Part shown: in pieces, positions 14,983-24,900 of the stretch | Layout of the letters: every line of letters starts with the position of its first letter | How positions within the stretch are numbered: the first letter of the stretch is position 1 | The notes under the pieces: generated by a model | The model's input: only the letters and a program-made list of their open reading frames with translations | The model's database searches: none | What the model was told of the DNA's origin: nothing | Translations under genes and position numbers: made by a program | DNA from: a virus | Virus record (IMG/VR): IMGVR_UViG_3300025093_000105 | Coordinates: 1 to 26,246 of that record | Strand: one strand, 5' to 3' | DNA: 26,246 bases

Positions 14983-17900
14983 ATGGATAACAATTTACCT
15001 ATTCCTGTTGGTTCTCAGCAGAGTCAAGCAAACATACAAGACTCAATGGCTTATCAGAGAGAGGTTGATCCCTCTACTGATTATGGCTATGGAGCTCATG
15101 AAGAATATGACAAGCCTATTGATTTTAGTCAGTATGAATTTGACAGTGATTTAGGTGAGTTTTTTGATGGGTTTTACAATGCGATGCTAAGTGTTGTTGA
15201 GGGTGTTGTTAATGCACCTGCAATGATTCTTGGTTCTGTTCCTGGTGGTGATGATTGGGAGGACTTTTGGGGAGCTTGGGCTGATGGTGTTGGCAACTTC
15301 TTTGACGATAGTATTTACGCTAAATCTAATCAGCAGATAGCTCAGTCTACTGGACACCAAGCTACTATAGATAAATATGCTAAAGATGACTTTGCTTTTG
15401 CTGTTGGTCAAGGATTTGGTCAAATGGCTGAGCAGATGTTGTGGATGCTTCCTGGTCTTCAGGGTGTAAAGCTAGCCGGAACTATGGGTAAACTTGGTAA
15501 GGCTGCTAAGCTTTCTAAGTATGCTTCCCAGGCAGGTAAGGTTATTAATCCAATATCTAAATCAGGAAAGGCTGTTAACTGGATACAGAAGAATCAGGGT
15601 ATTATCCAGATTGCGAATGGTGCTTTTCAGCAATGGCCAATGACTTACAAGGAAGCTAGAAATAGTGGTCTTAATCCTAATGATGCTATTGTGTTTAGTA
15701 ATTCTGTGGCAGCTTTGATTGGTGCTTCTGAAAAAGTTGGTCTTGATTATTTTGGGAAAGTCATTACCAGTAAAGCTTCAAAGCAAGCTCAAATGTATGC
15801 TGTGAAAAAATCTCTTAAAGGTGTTACTAAAGAGATGGCTGAGAATGGGTTAACAAGAGAGTCTATGAAAAAGATCTCTTCTCAGGTAGCTAAAGATTGG
15901 GGATATAAACTAAGGAAAGGAGGAGCTAAGTTTGCTGAAGGTTTTGCAGGTGAGGCTGTTCAAGAGGGGTCTCAAACCTACATTGAAACTATAGCTAAAG
16001 ACATTTATAACAAGGGGTTTGCTGACGAGTACGCAAAGAAAGGTGACGGTAAGTTTGATGTAAACGTCCTTTCTGAGGAGACACTGAAGGAAGCATTGTT
16101 CTCAGGATTAGTTGGTGGAATTGTTGGTGGAACAAGTACAACATTATTTGCCGGTCAGGATAATGATCAGTTAGAGGGTGCCTTCCAGTATATTGATGCA
16201 GCGGTAAAAAAGGGTAAGACGAGTTCTATACAAAAGCTTAAGAACAAGTATAGTGCAAAGAGGGATAATGGAAACTCTATGCAAGGTGCTGAATCTATGC
16301 ATGAATTTATTGATGAGGTTGCGGAGTTTTCTGAAGCAACAAAAGACTTGAAGCTAAGTCCAACGGAAAGGTACAAGCACTTTTCTTATGATCAATCAAT
16401 GAAGTCTGTTAATGCAGTTAGAGATGAGGTAAACAAAACTTATGATAGAGCTGTCGAAAAGAATGACGGTACTGAACTGTATTACGAACCGAAGAAACAG
16501 CAATTAGATCTGTTAAGTAAGTCTGTAGCTAACCAGAGCAGAACTCAGATAGAGAGTGCTATGGATGATTCTAAGCCTGACAATGAAAGCAAAACTTCTT
16601 TTCAAAGAAGGATGTCTGCGTTTAGGGATTTAGCTAGAAAGGTTGAGAAAGAGAATCTTACTACTAAGGAGTTTATGAAAGAGATGGCTAAGGTTGAAAG
16701 TCCTGAAGCTAAGTCTCGAAGAGAGGAGGTTTATAGTGAGGTTGCTAGTGACTCTCAAAAAGGAGAGAAGCTTATAAATGGCTTGAGGGATATTGCCCTT
16801 GAAAAAGATAAGGCTGAGATTGATAGGTTGATGGATAGTGGAACGAAAGACAGAGATGCTTACGAGCTTGCTTTGCAATCTGCTTTGCTTAACAACCAAG
16901 AGGAGGCCGAACAAAAAATTGATGAGTTCTTGAAGGAGATGGAAGAGTCTAAAGAGGAGGAGTCAAAAAAGAAAGAGGAATCTAAAGATACTGCAGAGGA
17001 GTCGGAAGACAGCGAAGGAGATGAAAGCCCTGACACTTCCGACCCTAAGGCAGATAAGGATAACGACCAGAAGAAAATATCTAAATCTGGAGATTACGAT
17101 GGAGACATAGAGGAGTCTAAAGATATTGATGGTATACCTAACTTTAAGAGGAAGGGTGCTATTAAGTTAGATGATGATGGGAATATAGTTGTTAGTGGCT
17201 ATAGGACGGACACCAAGAATCCTGAGGCGAAAAAATTTATGGCCAAGGCTCAACGTGGAGCAGGGCAATACATAGCTGTGGATACTCCTTGGACTTATGG
17301 GGATCCCGACGAGACTACTACAAACGTTGTTACTAAGCTTAACCCAGGAGAAACGCTAATGAGTAAAGAGCTTGAGGAAGAGCTTGGAGTGAAAGGTGCT
17401 GAACTTGATGTAGATAAGTTTAATGAGGACAACAATAAGTACATTAAAGAATTGCAAGAGTCTGGCTTTGATGGTGATATATATGCTGAGGCAGCAAGGT
17501 TAGCTTACTTAGAGCAGGGGATAAAACATCAGATCGGATCTTTAGAAACTAATGTTGATGGTAGGTCAGGGTTTCAGAGAGAGTTAGTTAATTATGATCC
17601 TGATAATAATTACCAAGCACAACGTAAAAAAACTATTGACAACAAAAAACCTATTGATGATAGTGGTTCTATTGAGGCTGAAATAGAGAAACTAGAGAAG
17701 AGTAATCCTGGAGCAATGAAGGGGGTTAAAGTTGACCCTTTCAAGAGCCAAGGAATAGGTAGTATTAGTCAAAAGTCAGTACCACTTGAAGTTCATAAGA
17801 GTGGTGATAAATATAAATACACTACTTCCGAGAATACTGTTCTTACAAAGAAGCAGAAAGAGGTGGCTGATGAGATCTTCAATAAGCGTCAAGAGTTTTC

Positions 17901-20900
17901 TCAAGAGCTTGTTTACAATGAAGACGGTACATCAAACTATGTTGTTGATGGGGAGAATAAGACTCGTACATCAAATGCAATTGGAGAGAAGATTCAATAC
18001 GCAGGAAATGGTTGGGATGCTGAGCCTGGAACAAAGACAGCAGCGTTAAGCGTTGGAACTTCATTTGATAAGTTAATCAGAGAGGTTATAGAGAAAGGTT
18101 TGGATCCAAACATTATTGGAGACTATACTAATGTAGAGACTCAAGAGGCTAGTGGTATAATGTCTGATGACAAAGTTCAGTTCGACCAGACAACAAAGAT
18201 TACTTCTAATGCCGTCAAGCAGGTTAATAGATTACTTCAATTTATAGAAGAGAACGACCTTGTTGTTATTGCTGATGAGGTAATGGTTAACAGGGATGGT
18301 GTTGCAGGAGCTCTGGATTTAGTTGTAGTTGATCCAAAGGGAAGGGTTGGTATTCTTGACATGAAGAATTTCATGAGAAAGAATGGTGGTCTTGTTGAGG
18401 ATTTCCTTTCTAAAACAAACCCTTACCAATTTGAAAATGAAACTGATATAGTTGAGCTGTCTAAACCTCAGGGTTACATGGCTCAACAGTTGGCTTATAA
18501 AAGAATGTTTGAGAATACTTATGGTATTCCTGTTTCTTTCATTGGCTTGATTCCAATTCAAACTTCCTATAGTAGACTTGCTGATGGGAATGGAATGGTT
18601 GATCCTGTTGTTACTGATGCTAACATTAATTCAATAGTGTATATTTCTGAAGACTCTGTTCCTCAGAATATTGTGGATGTGGTTGACTCTATATTCCCTC
18701 CTATTGATATGATCTCAAAGTCATACAACCAATATAAAGCTCTTGGTAAAAAGAGAATTGTCCAGGGACTTGAAAGTGGAACCCTCTCAGAAAGAGATGT
18801 TTACTTTACAGCTCTTAAGAATGACAGGCCTAAGTTTATGATGGAGGCTCTTCAAGAGTATAAGGAGAGATCTAAGCAAGAGATAGATGATGGCCCTGAG
18901 GCTTTCAAGGATTTCTGGGATAAGAATCTTGGAGACCAGTTAGACCTGTTTGACCCTTCTTCGTTTAAGCAGAGAATGGGTATAGCTAATTCTGAATCTG
19001 CGATACTGATGTCTTCAGATCCTGAGTTTGCAAGTTCTTTGATTGACCATTTCAAAGAAGCTTACCCTGATGTTCCTGTCGAGTTTATTGAGAATGTTTT
19101 ATGGATGGAAGGGCCAGAGGTGCTTGCTCAGATAACAAAAGCAGGAATCAAGATAAACAAAGATACAGCTCACCAGGATACTTTGGCTCACGAATATGCT
19201 CACATATACACTGAGGCTTTAAGGATTATGGATCCTAAGTTGCTTAGAAAAGGTATTGAGCACGTTAAGGGTACTGAGTACATGAAGTGGGCGAATGAGA
19301 ATTATCCAGAGCTTAGTCAGGCCGAAAGAGAGATGGAAGCATTAACTCAAATGATTGCAGCCCGATCAATCTCTGAGTTAATTTCGAGATCTAAGCAGAC
19401 TGGAACCTGGTTAAATGGTGTTTCTGATTGGCTTAAGCAGTTTTGGAACAGGGTAAAAGAGATTTTTGGTAGCAATGAAGCTGCTACGAATCGAATGGTT
19501 AGAGAGATGATGAACAACACTAGAGACTTAAAATTGTCTCAAGTGAACATGAACAGGTCTACTCTACAAATGAAAACAAGAGCAGACTTTACAGATGAAG
19601 GTTTAGCTCATGTAAACGATGTTGTTCAGGATTCATTGATAATGAGAACAATGCAGTCATTGGCTCAAGGTAAAAAGCTTACTGCATCTGAGTTGTATCA
19701 ATCTACGGTAGCCAATTTGTACAGCTTATACAAGAAGGGTAGTCCAAGTATTTCCAATAAGATATTTGGTAACGAAGATTTCTATGGTGTACAGAAAGAT
19801 ACTCCAATGACATCTGAAGAGTTCTCTGCGTTTGCTCAAGCTTTAGTTTGGGGTAACACTGATAGAAAGAATCAGATTGACTCAATGATTAGAAACTCTG
19901 TTTATGGGTCCATACAACAAGACATTGAGTATGAAGATATTAATGTTGGTTCGTTAACAGATGCTAGACCAAACAATAGCTTCAAAGGTCCTGATGGTGT
20001 AAGTAAAGAGGTGATGAAGCTTCTTATGAATGTTACTGACCAGTACGGTATGCCTATAGACTCTGACCTATTAAGAGAGGTTATGGCAATTGCTTCTGGG
20101 ACTACGACCTCGCAGTACCTTAAGTCTCTTGATGATTATGTTAAAAAGAATATTAATACAGTTCAAGGGTATACTGCATCAAGGTTACTTAGAGCAATAA
20201 AGAGAATTAACCAGTACGACAAGTCTTACGGTAAGATGGTTATGACTAATCTTAGCTCTTTGCATATTCCTAATAAGCAGAGAATTGTAAGAAGACCTGA
20301 TGGTACTTTGAGAAGAGAGATGTTAAATTCTTCAAATGCAATTACCTCAGCGTACAATACTGCGTATGAAAACTTTAGAACACTTGGTAGCGAGGACTTC
20401 CAGAACTACTTGGCTTCTTTAAAGAAGAGAGGTATCAATCCTAACTACAACAAACCTAATGCTGAATATTTAGCGTTCTTGATGGGCATGGATAATGTTA
20501 CCGAGGAGCAATTGGATATTATCAGAATCAATATATCTTCAATAGGATTCGACTACTTCAAAGGTGGGAAGGTTACTCCTGGATTCTTGTTTAAAGATAA
20601 GAAGCGAGTGAGTGTTTCTGTTGACTCTAGTGGTGTAACAAGTATTGATTACGGTGTGAATGATGTTGTTGCTGATGCAATGAAGAAGAGGTTGTATGGT
20701 GCTATTAATAACATTGCTCCATTTATATTTGGAGGTAAGGTTAGAAACAGGTACCAGACTGTTGGTGGAAAGAATCGTTCTGCTATCCAAACTCAGAACA
20801 ACATTATAAGACAGATAAACAACAAAAGAATTTATACACCAAGTAATTATAGCTATCTAAAAAATTCCAATAGAGAGGTGATGTTAGCTCCTATGGTTTA

Positions 20901-23900
20901 CGCTGAGGTAGAAGAGTTTTCTGTTGGTGGAGTAGGTGTTGAAATAAACGAAGCCACTGAGATAGACAGAATATTTGCTGATCTTGTAAACACTGAGGGA
21001 GACATATCGTATGTTTCTTTAGGTCAGCTTGGAGATAGGGAACATTCTGTTCAGGTAGGGGTTAGTTCCAATTCGTTTTCTGCGCTTGAGGATGATAAAA
21101 CATTTAACACCAAGGCTGTTGAGTATTCAAAGGCGATGGTGGATAACGCTATAAATGTTCATGGTGTTCCGGTAGGAGAGGTAGCTTCAAGGTTCAATAA
21201 GCTTGTTAAGTTTGCTCAGATGAAGGTTACTGAGAATGGTTATGAAATCATTCCTGCTCCAGTTAGTGAGTATGCATCAGACAAGAATGTGATCGCTAAA
21301 GCGGTTAAGGCTGACGAGAGTCTTGGGGCGGTTATTGCTCAGACTTTTGGTAATGGAAAGAAAGCAGCAGACGCTATTCAGAGAAGACTTAGAGCTACGG
21401 ATTTATCGAGGTTCTATCTTCAAGGGATGATGGCAGGAAACGTTCTGCTGTATAAGGACCCTCAAGCCGTTCAGAAGAGAATTAGTGGTGCTAAGACGAA
21501 TGGTAATAAGATGGATATAAAGAAACCTGTCCATACTGTGGTTGTTGATTTTGGTAAGTTTGGTGAGGATAATGAGATTGTTGATTCCTTCAAGATTATC
21601 AATCAGAGTTTGTTTAACTCAATGGAGGATAGTGTTGGGAAAGGTAATATTGGTCCAAACATAAAAGACAACATTAACCAGGTTAATAGTGATGGATCTT
21701 CTTTGTATGTCAAGGCAGCTTCATTAAGTGCAGAGGGATTATTGAGTTTAACAAGAAGAGTTGGAACTGATAAGGTTGACGGAAGTGATGTTGCTACCAA
21801 GCTTATAGTTAAGCTACGGGAATACACTGAAGCTATAGCTAAAGCTAAGGGGCTTAGCGTTGGGGATACTAATGTTCAGTTTGTTGATGTAAACTCACTC
21901 AAAGGAACTGATAGCATGGCTAACAATGTTGTTAAGATTGAGGATCTTTTAAGTAGTGATTTCTCAATGGACAATGTTAACAGTAGAACTATCACAGGAA
22001 TGACAATGCCGTTTGATATAAACAAAGATTTATCCAATAAACCTAATAAGTCTAAAGTGGTATCTATACCTGTTCAGTCTGTTGAGATTGCCCAAGCATA
22101 CACTGGAGAAAAGGTTTTGTCAGAGCTTATGGCTGAGCAAGTTGAAAATCAAATGGAGTCGATTAAGGCCTTGTTTGACAACCCTAAAACTTTATTTGAC
22201 ACACTAACGAATAGTCCTCTTGACTTTATGACAAGTGACCAGAAGGCTATACTTAGGCTGATAAAAGACAACATGACTGAGGCTGAAGCTAAAGAGCTCA
22301 GAGAAATAACTTCTTTTGATCATCCTGCTGTCGCTTCTTTTATAAAAGGAATGCTTTCAAATAAGATTTCTGCTAATGGATTAAGATTGAATGTTCAGGG
22401 TATGAACAACCAGATTGTTCCTGACTACAATCAAGAGCTGAGCTTTGGTGAGGATACAGGTATAGCTGAAGTTATTGTTCCTTGGTCTTTGTTCTTCGAG
22501 AGAATACCAGGAAAGACTGATAACGAAATGATTGCTTTTGCGAATGAGCAGTTAAGGTTAAATCCTTTTGCGTTTGACATGGTTGCAGCAAGGGTTCCTG
22601 TCTCTGGCCCTGTTTCTGGATTTGTTGGTAGACCAAAAAGATTTACCTCTGGAAGCATGAATACTGTAACAGCTCCTAAGGAGTATGCAGTTTACTCTGA
22701 TAGTGACCATGATGGTGACAAGTTATTCTTGATGGTATCAGACAGAAATGCTAGAGGTGTTGAAGAGGAAACTACTAACACAAGGATTATCAATGAAATG
22801 AAAAAGGCTATGACCTCTGATGATTACATTAGAGATAGAAAGAAGTCTTTGGATTTTGATTGGATGAACGATCTTGTTAAAGAACTTAAGCTAGACAAAA
22901 CTCCTAAAGGGGTTCTTAGTTCAGTTGAGCAAGCTAGAAAGTCTGTTCAGAATAATGTTACTGGTAGTGGTATATCATTATCTGCATCTGTTTCCAAGCT
23001 GATTTACTTCATGGATAGTCATGGAATGAGCTTTGCTAATCCGATTGACTTTGGAGGGAAGCAGTATCAAGAGATTGATTCTAAGGGAGATAGCATGGAT
23101 TTAGTTAACCAGATACTCCAGGCTTTTCTTGATGCGAACAATAATGATGCGATATTAAGACTCGGTGTGAATAGTAATAACCTTCCAACGGTACTTACTC
23201 TTGCTGCCATTGGTGTTGACAGAAAGGAAATATTCCAGGTTATTAACTCTGAGGCCGTAAAGGATTTTGAAAAAACCATTACTGGAAATAGCTCTACATT
23301 TTCACTAGAGGACACTAAGAAGTCTAAGGATGTTGCTGAGTATCTTAGAGGAAAGATGGTTGGTGCTTACTCTACAATGGACAATAACGTTGTCATGAAC
23401 AAGGACAGAAAGATGATCTTTGATTATGGAAAAGGAACTAAGGAAGGTCTTTTGAGTAGTATTGATAAAGTGAACAGTTATAGAGGAGCTGTCCCTGTTA
23501 TGGTTGATGGTGATTATTATATTGCAAACAAACCTCAAACAGGTATTGCATGGAATCTTACACCTATATCTTACAATGAATATGTTGAAGCAATAAGCAA
23601 TGATGATAATGCTAAAGATAATTTAGCTCTTACTGAATACGCTTCTGTTCAGCATACTGGAGCTGAGATGATGACGCTTCTTGGTTTGCTTGGAGCTAAG
23701 AAGAGTGTTGGAACAAATGTGACTAAAGCAAAGTCTTTGCTTGGGTATATGGATAGATTGAGACAGGGTTCTTCAAAACTAAATATGGGGACGGCATTAA
23801 CTGATCCGCACTTAAAGTCATCTGTAGAGGTTCTTAATTACCAGACAGAAAAGCTGAGAGAATCATTTGCTACAGAGAATCCTAAGGTTCATAATCTTTC

Positions 23901-24900
23901 AACTGAGGTTAAGAATATTGGTGTGAGTAACGAGGAGTCTTGGGAGGCTGTTTCTAAAGCACTTGAAAGAGCTCAGTTTATGACATCGTTCTTTAACAAT
24001 GAATCAATACCAAAGGACTTTAGGGATTCGATATATTCTCTTTATAGAGGAAAGTCTTCTGATTTGAATGCTGTATCTAACAATCTTAGAGACATCTTGT
24101 ATGCACTTAAGTATCCATCAAATCCTTCTGACATCAACCAGGTACCTGCTTATGTCAATGATGTGATCAGTGCTATTGATGTTAAGGAGTACAACGGAAA
24201 TGTTGTAATAGGTTTGTCTGATGCATTCCAACAAATGAATACAAACCAACAGGAGAGTATACGAGATTCTTTCCAGAGATTGATAGGTGATCCTAAGTAC
24301 GGAAATATCTACAAAAATGTTGTTGCTCATTCGTTCCTGACTAACCCAATGCAGAGAACAAAGAAGTCACTAGCTTCGTTGATTGGTGTTGGTGTTACTG
24401 AGAACTATCTTATGGACATGTCTGATCTTAAGGACCAAATGAATGATGGTACTGATAATATCTTTGGAGATGGCTATGAAGGTAATCACAACTCTCCTAA
24501 CTACACTGTTGTTCCTGGTGAATTTAAGCAATCATCCTTTGATAACAATATGGTTATGAGAATCAACTCTGCACTTATGTTATCAAATAAGATTCCGAGA
24601 AGTAAAACCATACTTGGAAGACCTGTTGTTGAGCCAATAGTTACTGAAGAGTTTGGTGATTACAAAGCTTATCAGACAACGGAGTTTGGTAGAAATCTTA
24701 ATAATGGATTTGCATTTATTGATAATGCAACGAATGACCTGTATGTTCAGCCTTACTCTAACGAAGAGGTTAATACAGTGTATATTAAGGTTGGGAATAT
24801 AAATCAGTTCAAAGAAGGAACATTAACTAAATTACTTACCTTTGACAGAAGCACCACTACAGATAGTGATGTTTCGGAAAGAATGAAAACTTGTGGCTAA
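14983..24900 (+). CDS. Giant virion RNA polymerase polyprotein with PD-(D/E)XK nuclease and zincin domains (about 3305 aa)
   Basis: Domains in order, numbered from the ATG at 14983. Residues 60-390 are hydrophobic and Gly/Ala-rich with helical hairpins, probably membrane-interacting. Residues about 640-714 are an acidic Glu/Lys/Ser linker. Residues about 1020-1190 form a RecB/Cas4-type PD-(D/E)XK nuclease: G1025-T-S-F-D, E1099, D1112 in 'GALD', D1126-M-K1128, and Q1168-x-x-x-Y1172. Residues about 1349-1496 form a zincin with H1403-E-Y-A-H1407 and a downstream candidate Glu ligand (E1450 or E1452). The RNA polymerase core lies about 2200-2750, with the catalytic loop D2573-S-D-H-D-G-D2579, the universal metal-binding motif, preceded by 'ARVPVSGPVSGFVGRPKRF'. 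crAss-like polymerases of this class (Cellulophaga phage phi14:2 gp66) are packaged and transcribe early genes. A TTG at 14953 extends the frame by ten residues but would start inside the promoter/hairpin region, so the ATG is preferred. The stop overlaps the next start (TAATG). Confidence 0.85.
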   Translation: MDNNLPIPVGSQQSQANIQDSMAYQREVDPSTDYGYGAHEEYDKPIDFSQYEFDSDLGEFFDGFYNAMLSVVEGVVNAPAMILGSVPGGDDWEDFWGAWADGVGNFFDDSIYAKSNQQIAQSTGHQATIDKYAKDDFAFAVGQGFGQMAEQMLWMLPGLQGVKLAGTMGKLGKAAKLSKYASQAGKVINPISKSGKAVNWIQKNQGIIQIANGAFQQWPMTYKEARNSGLNPNDAIVFSNSVAALIGASEKVGLDYFGKVITSKASKQAQMYAVKKSLKGVTKEMAENGLTRESMKKISSQVAKDWGYKLRKGGAKFAEGFAGEAVQEGSQTYIETIAKDIYNKGFADEYAKKGDGKFDVNVLSEETLKEALFSGLVGGIVGGTSTTLFAGQDNDQLEGAFQYIDAAVKKGKTSSIQKLKNKYSAKRDNGNSMQGAESMHEFIDEVAEFSEATKDLKLSPTERYKHFSYDQSMKSVNAVRDEVNKTYDRAVEKNDGTELYYEPKKQQLDLLSKSVANQSRTQIESAMDDSKPDNESKTSFQRRMSAFRDLARKVEKENLTTKEFMKEMAKVESPEAKSRREEVYSEVASDSQKGEKLINGLRDIALEKDKAEIDRLMDSGTKDRDAYELALQSALLNNQEEAEQKIDEFLKEMEESKEEESKKKEESKDTAEESEDSEGDESPDTSDPKADKDNDQKKISKSGDYDGDIEESKDIDGIPNFKRKGAIKLDDDGNIVVSGYRTDTKNPEAKKFMAKAQRGAGQYIAVDTPWTYGDPDETTTNVVTKLNPGETLMSKELEEELGVKGAELDVDKFNEDNNKYIKELQESGFDGDIYAEAARLAYLEQGIKHQIGSLETNVDGRSGFQRELVNYDPDNNYQAQRKKTIDNKKPIDDSGSIEAEIEKLEKSNPGAMKGVKVDPFKSQGIGSISQKSVPLEVHKSGDKYKYTTSENTVLTKKQKEVADEIFNKRQEFSQELVYNEDGTSNYVVDGENKTRTSNAIGEKIQYAGNGWDAEPGTKTAALSVGTSFDKLIREVIEKGLDPNIIGDYTNVETQEASGIMSDDKVQFDQTTKITSNAVKQVNRLLQFIEENDLVVIADEVMVNRDGVAGALDLVVVDPKGRVGILDMKNFMRKNGGLVEDFLSKTNPYQFENETDIVELSKPQGYMAQQLAYKRMFENTYGIPVSFIGLIPIQTSYSRLADGNGMVDPVVTDANINSIVYISEDSVPQNIVDVVDSIFPPIDMISKSYNQYKALGKKRIVQGLESGTLSERDVYFTALKNDRPKFMMEALQEYKERSKQEIDDGPEAFKDFWDKNLGDQLDLFDPSSFKQRMGIANSESAILMSSDPEFASSLIDHFKEAYPDVPVEFIENVLWMEGPEVLAQITKAGIKINKDTAHQDTLAHEYAHIYTEALRIMDPKLLRKGIEHVKGTEYMKWANENYPELSQAEREMEALTQMIAARSISELISRSKQTGTWLNGVSDWLKQFWNRVKEIFGSNEAATNRMVREMMNNTRDLKLSQVNMNRSTLQMKTRADFTDEGLAHVNDVVQDSLIMRTMQSLAQGKKLTASELYQSTVANLYSLYKKGSPSISNKIFGNEDFYGVQKDTPMTSEEFSAFAQALVWGNTDRKNQIDSMIRNSVYGSIQQDIEYEDINVGSLTDARPNNSFKGPDGVSKEVMKLLMNVTDQYGMPIDSDLLREVMAIASGTTTSQYLKSLDDYVKKNINTVQGYTASRLLRAIKRINQYDKSYGKMVMTNLSSLHIPNKQRIVRRPDGTLRREMLNSSNAITSAYNTAYENFRTLGSEDFQNYLASLKKRGINPNYNKPNAEYLAFLMGMDNVTEEQLDIIRINISSIGFDYFKGGKVTPGFLFKDKKRVSVSVDSSGVTSIDYGVNDVVADAMKKRLYGAINNIAPFIFGGKVRNRYQTVGGKNRSAIQTQNNIIRQINNKRIYTPSNYSYLKNSNREVMLAPMVYAEVEEFSVGGVGVEINEATEIDRIFADLVNTEGDISYVSLGQLGDREHSVQVGVSSNSFSALEDDKTFNTKAVEYSKAMVDNAINVHGVPVGEVASRFNKLVKFAQMKVTENGYEIIPAPVSEYASDKNVIAKAVKADESLGAVIAQTFGNGKKAADAIQRRLRATDLSRFYLQGMMAGNVLLYKDPQAVQKRISGAKTNGNKMDIKKPVHTVVVDFGKFGEDNEIVDSFKIINQSLFNSMEDSVGKGNIGPNIKDNINQVNSDGSSLYVKAASLSAEGLLSLTRRVGTDKVDGSDVATKLIVKLREYTEAIAKAKGLSVGDTNVQFVDVNSLKGTDSMANNVVKIEDLLSSDFSMDNVNSRTITGMTMPFDINKDLSNKPNKSKVVSIPVQSVEIAQAYTGEKVLSELMAEQVENQMESIKALFDNPKTLFDTLTNSPLDFMTSDQKAILRLIKDNMTEAEAKELREITSFDHPAVASFIKGMLSNKISANGLRLNVQGMNNQIVPDYNQELSFGEDTGIAEVIVPWSLFFERIPGKTDNEMIAFANEQLRLNPFAFDMVAARVPVSGPVSGFVGRPKRFTSGSMNTVTAPKEYAVYSDSDHDGDKLFLMVSDRNARGVEEETTNTRIINEMKKAMTSDDYIRDRKKSLDFDWMNDLVKELKLDKTPKGVLSSVEQARKSVQNNVTGSGISLSASVSKLIYFMDSHGMSFANPIDFGGKQYQEIDSKGDSMDLVNQILQAFLDANNNDAILRLGVNSNNLPTVLTLAAIGVDRKEIFQVINSEAVKDFEKTITGNSSTFSLEDTKKSKDVAEYLRGKMVGAYSTMDNNVVMNKDRKMIFDYGKGTKEGLLSSIDKVNSYRGAVPVMVDGDYYIANKPQTGIAWNLTPISYNEYVEAISNDDNAKDNLALTEYASVQHTGAEMMTLLGLLGAKKSVGTNVTKAKSLLGYMDRLRQGSSKLNMGTALTDPHLKSSVEVLNYQTEKLRESFATENPKVHNLSTEVKNIGVSNEESWEAVSKALERAQFMTSFFNNESIPKDFRDSIYSLYRGKSSDLNAVSNNLRDILYALKYPSNPSDINQVPAYVNDVISAIDVKEYNGNVVIGLSDAFQQMNTNQQESIRDSFQRLIGDPKYGNIYKNVVAHSFLTNPMQRTKKSLASLIGVGVTENYLMDMSDLKDQMNDGTDNIFGDGYEGNHNSPNYTVVPGEFKQSSFDNNMVMRINSALMLSNKIPRSKTILGRPVVEPIVTEEFGDYKAYQTTEFGRNLNNGFAFIDNATNDLYVQPYSNEEVNTVYIKVGNINQFKEGTLTKLLTFDRSTTTDSDVSERMKTCG

